A stretch of 38,975 nucleotides of DNA from positions 1 through 38,975 of the forward strand of contig JAJDUM010000008.1 in assembly GCA_022826645.1 (NCBI GenBank), read 5' to 3'. Below are positions 32,859-38,975 of this stretch, one piece after another. The notes beneath the pieces were generated by a model, which was given only the letters and a program-made list of their open reading frames with translations, did not search any database and was not told the DNA's origin. Origin of the DNA: Candidatus Poribacteria bacterium (GTDB lineage Bacteria > Poribacteria > WGA-4E > PCPOR2b). Every line of letters starts with the position of its first letter. Position 1 is the first letter of the stretch. The position numbers and the translations under genes are program-made.

Positions 32859-35216
32859 TCATGATGCGTCCTGTCCGGCGCGTAACTGACGTTCCGCGTC
32901 CACCACATCACGATTGATTTTGTCGAGGCACCGATCCACCTTGTCCAATAACGCCTTGTGTCCAACCGCCGCCCTGCGGACCTGCCTGAGGAGATCTATG
33001 ACAAGTCGAAACGCTCGGACAAAGTCACCATCTGCTAAGTTTACATATTGCGGCAGCATCTCGAACTCACAGCCTTGGCTCCACGCAAGCATCGCTGTAC
33101 TCATCTTCGTTACTAACTTAGGGGTCACCGAATCCACATGGCGTTGTTCCTCATATATCCGGATTGATTCAATCTCTCTATCTGCTGTTCGAAGCAGTCG
33201 TCTGATTTTTTTATCTTCCAGTTTTCTGTAATATCCCCAGTCCTTCCTATCCTCGCAAACAATCGCCATTGCCAGCACATTGAGTTCATCTTCACTCAAT
33301 CTTTCAAAGAAACCCCTGAAGAGAAGCTGGGTTACCTGTATCTCGTAGCCGTAAATCTGTGATGCGATCTTCCCGCGTGCGAGCAATCCGGAATCATCAA
33401 TGTATCCGAGCTCCTCAAGAATCTTCAGACGCGCAGCAATCTGTTTTCGTTGATAGGTTTCAAGGAAAGATTTCCTATTTTGAAGTTTCTGAATCCGATT
33501 CTCAGATTGATTAATTTTGCGGTAGCTATGATCGCAGACTTTGAATTGTTCGCAATTATGGCATAGATTCTCATTTTTCGACGCCTCGATGTGCCGCAAC
33601 TGGCGTTCGGACCTGATAAACTTCTGCCGTAGATCCCGCCTATGTTTCCGCTTGCCCCCTTTGCGCTTGAGGGCACGACGCTCTATTTTTAGGAGTTTGC
33701 GCCGTTCAGCGATTCTGTCCCGAAGATCGTTGTAGCCACCAATCTGCTCGAAGGCATCAACGCCGCGATGAATACAAGTAGGTTTGGACAGTTTTTCCAG
33801 TGTTGTGGCTGTATGTTGAATCTGTGTGTCTGTCTTTCGCACCCGCTCTAAATTTTGAAAGTTGTTCAAGCTTTGGGTGCATACATCGTAGATGTCATCC
33901 CCATAATTATCATAAAGATTCAGGATGCTTGAATAGGAGAGGTTGAACTGACTTTCAATCGGCTCAATTTTGCCGGAGGTGATTCGTTGGACACTCTCAA
34001 CATGTGCAAATTTTGGAAAAACTTGGGCGTAAACATAACCGATTGGATCAATTCCACGCCGTCCCGCCCGGCCAGACATCTGATGATACTCGCGCGCTTT
34101 CAGATACCGGAAATTGATACCATCGTATTTCTCTAAACTCTCGAAAATAACGGTGCATGCTGGCATGTTAATGCCAACCGCAAAAGTCTCCGTTGTGAAA
34201 AGCAGTTGAATCAGTCCAGAGGTAAACAAACGCTCGACGACCTCTTTTAATGTCGGCAGCATACCCGCGTGGTGGTATGCAACACCTTTAGAAACAAGGC
34301 GACGAAACGCTTGGATGTTGCGTTCATCTCGGATGCTGAATTGAGTACACAATAGATCGAACAGATGAAGAATTTCTTTCCGTTGTTCAGCGGTCAGAAA
34401 CGTCTGTTTAGCATAATACGCTGCGTTTTTCTCGCATACCTTGCGACTAAAACAGAAATAGAGACATGGGAGCTGGTGCTGATCTTGGACGTAAGAAATG
34501 AGATCTACGTTGATGAGACCACGCAGCCCCTTCCCAGCGATTTTATCCGGCTTGGTCTCGTGGCGGTTATCGTGGGGATCATCGTAAATTATCGATTCTT
34601 GGATCCGTTGTAAATGCTCAAGCGTGCCAACGCCGTATCCTTCCAAATAGAGATGATGCTCCAGAGGAACAGGTCGCTCTAACTCCTCGATCACATCAAT
34701 CTCAACCTCTCGAACCGACCGCATCCATTCGGCGAATTCGTTGATATTCGGGATCGTCGCGCTCAAACAGACAAACCTAATATTCTGAGGAGCAAAAATG
34801 ATACTCTCTTCCCAGACTGTTCCACGTTCAATATCGTTTATGTAATGAATCTCATCGAAAATGACGTATTCTACATCGTCCAAGCGGGTAATATCATCAA
34901 AGATTGTATTGCGAAAAATCTCCGTTGTCATCAGCAGCACCGGTGCAAACTGGTTTAGGACCACATCGCCAGTCACAATGCCTACCTGATCTCCATAAAC
35001 CTGATAGAAATCTCGATACTTTTGATTGCTCAGCGCTTTAATCGGTGCCGTATAAATGACACGACGCCCCATCTCCATACATCTTTCAATAGCATACTCG
35101 GCAAGGACAGTTTTGCCTGCGCCTGTCGGTGCGGTGACTAACACGGAATGGTTCCGATCTATTGCATGAATCGCCTCCTCCTGAAACGGATCTAATTGCA
35201 GCCCCTTATAAAGCAT
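32859..35216 (-). CDS. Ski2-like DEAD/DEAH-box RNA helicase
   Basis: A 785-residue superfamily-II helicase of the Ski2/Mtr4 (COG4581) type. Seen in order: Walker A TAPTGAGKT (28-36), TAPIKALSNQKYRDF (motif Ia), DEIH (121-124), SAT (152-154), TTETFAVGINMPA and QMSGRAGRRG (379-388). A basic, coiled insertion (about 495-590) contains CHNCEQFKVC (C552, C555, C561) and a nearby His, a possible zinc site. The C-terminal part (EELGYID...ELNVLAMAIVCE) matches the DSHCT region. It would unwind RNA with ATP, probably in RNA decay or maturation. It is a single-gene unit under its own consensus promoter, with AGGAG seven bases before the ATG. Confidence 0.92.
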   Translation of the reverse strand: MLYKGLQLDPFQEEAIHAIDRNHSVLVTAPTGAGKTVLAEYAIERCMEMGRRVIYTAPIKALSNQKYRDFYQVYGDQVGIVTGDVVLNQFAPVLLMTTEIFRNTIFDDITRLDDVEYVIFDEIHYINDIERGTVWEESIIFAPQNIRFVCLSATIPNINEFAEWMRSVREVEIDVIEELERPVPLEHHLYLEGYGVGTLEHLQRIQESIIYDDPHDNRHETKPDKIAGKGLRGLINVDLISYVQDQHQLPCLYFCFSRKVCEKNAAYYAKQTFLTAEQRKEILHLFDLLCTQFSIRDERNIQAFRRLVSKGVAYHHAGMLPTLKEVVERLFTSGLIQLLFTTETFAVGINMPACTVIFESLEKYDGINFRYLKAREYHQMSGRAGRRGIDPIGYVYAQVFPKFAHVESVQRITSGKIEPIESQFNLSYSSILNLYDNYGDDIYDVCTQSLNNFQNLERVRKTDTQIQHTATTLEKLSKPTCIHRGVDAFEQIGGYNDLRDRIAERRKLLKIERRALKRKGGKRKHRRDLRQKFIRSERQLRHIEASKNENLCHNCEQFKVCDHSYRKINQSENRIQKLQNRKSFLETYQRKQIAARLKILEELGYIDDSGLLARGKIASQIYGYEIQVTQLLFRGFFERLSEDELNVLAMAIVCEDRKDWGYYRKLEDKKIRRLLRTADREIESIRIYEEQRHVDSVTPKLVTKMSTAMLAWSQGCEFEMLPQYVNLADGDFVRAFRLVIDLLRQVRRAAVGHKALLDKVDRCLDKINRDVVDAERQLRAGQDAS

Positions 35217-35247
35217 TCAAATCTCCTGAGAAATCACTGATAAAATG

Positions 35248-35276
35248 ATTATAACGCTTTGACTTTTTTTTGTCAA
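35248..35276 (-). promoter_or_regulatory. consensus sigma-70 promoter of the helicase
   Basis: Read on the minus strand: perfect TTGACA (35271-35276), a 17-bp spacer with an A-run, perfect TATAAT (35248-35253). Predicted transcription start near 35241, about 25 nt before the helicase ATG. Confidence 0.8.
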
Positions 35277-35333
35277 TTACGAAATGAGTTGGTGAGATAC
35301 GATTAAAGCGTTCACTACCTCCATAAATTCCGC

Positions 35334-35362
35334 TTGCAAACCATTCCAATGCGTGCTATGCT
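35334..35362 (+). promoter_or_regulatory. possible promoter of the cytochrome-LRR gene
   Basis: TTGCAA (35334-35339), a 17-bp spacer ending TGC, and TATGCT (35357-35362). The arrangement copies the promoter at 3308 (same -35, spacer length and TGC), but the -10 matches only 4 of 6 bases. The rest of the 227-bp gap 35217-35443 holds the helicase promoter and nothing else I can name. Confidence 0.4.
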
Positions 35363-35443
35363 TATGCCCTTAATAATTCAAGCTACCACCTATAGTAAAA
35401 ACGAACCATCCATCCAAATTGTCTATAAGGAGCCACTCTTTCA

Positions 35444-37699
35444 ATGTTTAAGCGTTGTTTCGTCCCCAATCCGATTGGAATTTGTCAGTATCACTTCACT
35501 GCACTCATCGGTTTATTAACCTTGATGATCTTGGGCTCTCAGACCGTATCGGCGCAACAGGGGGTAGCCCAAGACGCTTACGCCATCTTTGAACAGAGCT
35601 GCAACATCTGCCACGGGCCCGATGGCGCTTACAAAGAAACGCTCCTCATCGAACACACCGCACTCATACAAAACGGCACCGTCCTCCCCGGCAATCCCAA
35701 CGCCTCCGAACTCTATACACGCCTCATTACCACTGAGACTGCCAAACGGATGCCACTCGGACAACCAAAACTCCCCGCTCAAACCATCGACACCATCCGC
35801 AACTGGATACTGTCAGGCGCACCCGATTGGACACCGCCGCCCGTTACCGATAGAGACTTCATCGCACCCAGCGACGTCCTCACTACCATCGAAACACACC
35901 TCAACTCCCTCCCATCATTCGACCGTGCATTCGCACGATACTTCACCATGACACACCTCTATAACGCAGGAGAGTCAGGGGCGGTGATCCAAGCATACCA
36001 AAAGGGACTCAACAAACTGATCAATAGTCTCTCATGGGGCAGCACCGTCATCAACCCGAAACCGATAGATGAACAAGGCACTATCCTCTACATCGACCTC
36101 AGACACTATGAATGGGACGTCAACGACGCGTGGGGACAGATAGAGACAGAGTATCCCTATCACATCGGATTTGATGCCCCGACACAGACCGCACTGAAGG
36201 CACAACTTGGACGGTTACAGACGGAGATGAATGCTGATATCCCATCGGTGTATGTTGATTGGTTTCTTGCCAACGCATCGTTACCGCCACTGTATCACGA
36301 TCTACTCTCTCTACCCTTGACAGATAGGGGGTTAGAGACACGGCTTGAGGTTGATGTTACCCGTAACCTACTGAATGCTCCCGGTGTCCGTGTGTGGCGT
36401 GCCGGGACAAACAACTCAGGTGTGTCCAACCATAACCGTGTGATAGAGCGGCACACCTCACGATATGGTGCGTATTGGAAGAGTTACGACTTTGCTGGCA
36501 GTGTTGGCAGCCAGAACATCTTCACGCACCCGTTGTCATTCACACATGATGGTGGAGAGGTTATCTTTAACCTACCAAATGGGTTACAGGGGTATTACAT
36601 AACGACGGGTGCAGGTACACGACTTGATGCTGCGCCTATTCAGATAGTGTCGAATCCCGCAGCGAGTGATCCGACGGTTCGTAACGGTTTATCCTGTTTC
36701 GGTTGTCATACGGAGGGGATGAAGACCTTTTCGGACGAGGTTCGTGCGGTGATAGAGAGCAATACCACCCCTGCGTTTGACAAGGCGCAAGCGTTGAGAC
36801 TTTATGTTGAACAATCAGAGATGGACGCGCTGATACAAACGGATATGGATAGATACAGAGCGGCACTTGAGGCGACGGGCGGTGCGGTTGATGATATAGA
36901 ACCGATTGCTCGATTCCATGAGGTGTATCAGAGTCCAATAGATGCGGCTTACGCGGCGTCGGTCGTTGGATTAGAGACGGAAGCCTTCTTAGCAACGGTT
37001 CGTGAGAATGTAGGGCTACAGAACATAGGGCTGCTGGCGTTGGACAGCACAAATGGAACTATAAAACGGGATGCGTGGACTGAAGGATTTGATGCCATCA
37101 TCTTTGCGTTAGATTTCCCGGAACGTGTGACGCCTCCACCGGATGTAACGCCGTCTCAGCCGTTGCCGGGTGGGGTTGTCCATATCCCTGACACAAACCT
37201 TCGTGCGGCGATTGCAGAGGCACTCGGCAAGAGTCCCACCGCCCCAATTACTGTAGAAGAGATGGAAAGATTAAATAGACTTGCGGCGCGAAATAGGGGA
37301 ATCCAAGACTTGACAGGACTCGAGCTCGCAACCAATCTAACAAAGGCAGATCTGAGGGATAATCAAATCTCTGATCTCTCACCGCTAGCAGGATTAACAA
37401 AATTGTACGAACTCAGACTTGATCATAATCGAACCGATCTTTCTAATCTCTCACCGCTCTCAGGACTAATCAATCTAGAGGTTTTAGACTTTTCCTTTAA
37501 AAACGTATCTGACCTATCACCACTCTCACGACTAACCAAACTAGAGTATTTGCACTTTACCGACACCAATGTATCCGATTTCTCACCACTGGCAGGACTC
37601 ATTAACTTAGAGTCTTTAGGATTCAGCCGCACGCTCAGCATATCCGATATATCCCCACTTGCAGGACTAGTCAACTTAAAATTCATCGGCAGTTGGTGA
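35444..37699 (+). CDS. secreted c-type cytochrome fused to leucine-rich repeats, ended by an in-frame TGA
   Basis: A 751-residue protein with a signal peptide (hydrophobic 18-37, VSAQQ). Two haem sites are seen: CNICH (C53, C56, H57), with RMPLG (Met103) as likely axial ligand in a cytochrome-c-like domain resembling planctomycete cytochrome C, and CFGCH (C418, C421, H422). The stretch between (about 130-415) has no family I recognise. From about 577, VVHIPDTNLRAAIAEALG and 22-residue LRRs follow. Translation stops mid-repeat at TGA 37697-37699, yet the frame resumes the LRR pattern at once. AAGGAG precedes the ATG. It probably acts in extracellular or periplasmic electron transfer with surface binding; that is inferred. 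Confidence 0.85.
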   Translation: MFKRCFVPNPIGICQYHFTALIGLLTLMILGSQTVSAQQGVAQDAYAIFEQSCNICHGPDGAYKETLLIEHTALIQNGTVLPGNPNASELYTRLITTETAKRMPLGQPKLPAQTIDTIRNWILSGAPDWTPPPVTDRDFIAPSDVLTTIETHLNSLPSFDRAFARYFTMTHLYNAGESGAVIQAYQKGLNKLINSLSWGSTVINPKPIDEQGTILYIDLRHYEWDVNDAWGQIETEYPYHIGFDAPTQTALKAQLGRLQTEMNADIPSVYVDWFLANASLPPLYHDLLSLPLTDRGLETRLEVDVTRNLLNAPGVRVWRAGTNNSGVSNHNRVIERHTSRYGAYWKSYDFAGSVGSQNIFTHPLSFTHDGGEVIFNLPNGLQGYYITTGAGTRLDAAPIQIVSNPAASDPTVRNGLSCFGCHTEGMKTFSDEVRAVIESNTTPAFDKAQALRLYVEQSEMDALIQTDMDRYRAALEATGGAVDDIEPIARFHEVYQSPIDAAYAASVVGLETEAFLATVRENVGLQNIGLLALDSTNGTIKRDAWTEGFDAIIFALDFPERVTPPPDVTPSQPLPGGVVHIPDTNLRAAIAEALGKSPTAPITVEEMERLNRLAARNRGIQDLTGLELATNLTKADLRDNQISDLSPLAGLTKLYELRLDHNRTDLSNLSPLSGLINLEVLDFSFKNVSDLSPLSRLTKLEYLHFTDTNVSDFSPLAGLINLESLGFSRTLSISDISPLAGLVNLKFIGSW

Positions 37700-38125
37700 C
37701 ACGCTATATCCGACGTGTCACCACTCGCCAACTTAACGAAACTGGAGAAGATAGATTTTTGTGGTGGTAACATATCAAACATCACAGTATTATCAAGATT
37801 AACCAATTTGAAAGCACTGTATCTTGTCGACGAAGAAGTATCGGATATATCGCCCATAGCGGAATTAACAGGGCTAACGCACCTGGGACTTCGTGATAAC
37901 GACTTATCGGATATATCCGCGCTTGCAGGTTTAACTAACTTGAAATGGCTAAATCTTCATGATAACGACTTATCGGATATATCCGCGCTCGCGGGATTAA
38001 CCAACTTAACATGGCTAGATGTCTCCCAGAACCAAATCTCCGACATATCCGCACTTACAAGGCTAAAGGACTTAACATGGCTAGGCGTCTATGAAAACAA
38101 CATTTCCGACTTTTCATCCTTAGAT
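37320..38125 (+). repeat. 66-bp LRR-coding repeats spanning the TGA
   Basis: About twelve 22-codon units. Two neighbours (37899-37930 and 37965-37996) share a nearly identical stretch around gataacgacttatcggatat, showing recent unit duplication. The TGA falls in the variable position between units, not in a conserved Leu or Asn. Confidence 0.75.
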
Positions 38126-38975
38126 AGTATACGTGAGAATCTAAACGCATTCCTCTGGTACGCCAATCCAGGCTTTCCAAAAGGAGGACCATGGATAGAA
38201 GGTCCATGGCTATGGGTAACTTTCCCTAAAACAAGGCTCCACAGTAATGTAGATATACTATCAGAAGCAAGTGGAGGCGCAATTACAGAAATCAAGGTTG
38301 CTACACATGGAGCAACAGAGGGGGAATCGGTTGGTGATGCCGTATGGACATCCCACAGACTCCCAGCTACAGCATGGAACATTCAAGACATGTTAAAACA
38401 CGCCGGAGTTTTCTCCGGCGACCCCGATGCAGTTATCTACGGCACAGTATCACTCTATTCACCACAAGAACAAGACACAACAATATACCTAGGCGGAGAT
38501 GATGGTCTAAAGGCTTACCTCAACGGCAATTTAGTTTACGAACGATTCAGCGACCTAGGGAGTTGGAGGAACTACCAACATTTTTTCCCTGTTACACTCA
38601 GGGAAGGAAGAAACATCATATTAGTTGGAGTTCCTGCCTTAGGTTCAGTTTATGTCGGGTTTGAACCGGGCACGGAATATACAGTGGCAAACCCCGGTGT
38701 CGCCTACACCTTTTCCAAGACACCCATTCATATAGGCGATACCTTTACCCTCGACATCAGCGCAGAAAATGTCTTTGACTTGGCAGCCTGGCAGTTCGAC
38801 ATCGTTTTTGACCCCGCCGCCCTCGAAGCTGTCAACGTGAGCGAGGGCAATTTTCTCAAGACAGGAGCCAACACCTTCTTTCAAGGTGGAAGTATTGATA
38901 ACGTGACGGGGAAAATCACAGGACTCAACTCCGTACGGTTGTCCACCCAAGGCGTGACCGGCACCGGCTCCCTGC
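37700..38975 (+). pseudogene. in-frame continuation: LRRs, PA14-like segment and cohesin domain (partial)
   Basis: After the TGA the same frame is open for 425 codons to the window edge. It begins ISDVSPLANLTKL, continues for about seven LRRs (for example DLSDISALAGLTNLKWLNLHDN) to about 38120, then reads a beta-sandwich stretch with IYLGGDDGLKAYLNGNLVY (PA14/lectin-like). The last part (from about 38690: HIGDTFTLDISAENVFDLAAWQFDIVFDP...VTGKITGLNSVRL) is a type-I cohesin-like domain. There is no in-frame ATG near its 5' end, so it is not a gene of its own. It is the C-terminal part of the cytochrome-LRR gene, separated by a nonsense codon, a sequencing error or programmed readthrough. Confidence 0.75.

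Noticed and set aside
37697..37699. TGA reassigned to an amino acid genome-wide
   Set aside because: mtnA and propeller paralogue 1 both end in TGA at sensible places, so TGA acts as a stop in this genome.
38401..38420. Perfect 8-bp hairpin with a TTTT loop
   Set aside because: It lies inside the open frame (HAGVFSGD), is not followed by a T-run, and protein similarity continues through it, so it is not a terminator.

Overview
The window is most likely from an uncultured Gram-negative lineage of the Candidatus Poribacteria type. That is an inference from content: leucine-rich-repeat (LRR) proteins opening with a V(H)(I/V)PDTNL module, a cohesin-like domain on a cytochrome/LRR protein, free-standing Reg_prop propeller lipoproteins, a DUF4159 protein, and a PorU/PorV pair. 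There is no rRNA, tRNA, CRISPR array or recognisable transposase in the window. TGA, TAA and TAG all serve as stops here (TGA ends mtnA and the first propeller gene), so the code looks standard.

Layout. 1-3300 (minus): an LRR protein, a cog3964 amidohydrolase and a 3'-cut ubiD-family decarboxylase, probably one transcription unit. 3301-3598: divergent control region with a good plus-strand promoter and a hairpin-rich leader. 3599-5459 (plus): a family-I pyrophosphatase homologue that has lost much of its active site, overlapping mtnA by 20 bp. The mtnA 3' end is fused to the antisense of a truncated ceramidase-like gene. 5579-20068 (plus): an extended -10 promoter, then three giant tandem paralogues (1372, 1361 and 1413 aa), each with 29 propeller-type repeat units behind a lipoprotein-like N-terminus, then an exported, probable outer-membrane beta-barrel protein with EF-hand-like loops. 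20205-28255 (minus): a C25/PorU-type peptidase of 2074 aa with a FlgD-like C-terminal domain, then PorV/PorQ, then a DUF4159 protein; this looks like a type IX secretion sortase module. 28427-32738 (minus): a metallophosphoesterase, a PDZ+HEAT lipoprotein, a HEAT lipoprotein and a GNAT-fold protein with an acidic tail. 32859-35216 (minus): a Ski2-like RNA helicase with a consensus sigma-70 promoter. 35444-38975 (plus): a secreted two-haem-site cytochrome fused to LRRs, interrupted by an in-frame TGA, after which the same frame continues through more LRRs, a PA14-like segment and a cohesin domain to the window edge.

The main theme is the cell envelope: propeller lipoproteins with a barrel partner, a C25 sortase with its PorV shuttle, HEAT/PDZ lipoproteins and a cytochrome-LRR-cohesin surface protein. 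A second theme is genome fluidity: short palindromic repeats sit in-frame inside the propeller genes, one gene fusion was made by deletion, and one large gene carries a premature stop. How the propeller operon and the PorU/PorV module relate functionally is not shown by the sequence; the propellers lack the FlgD-like C-terminal domain expected of type IX cargo.
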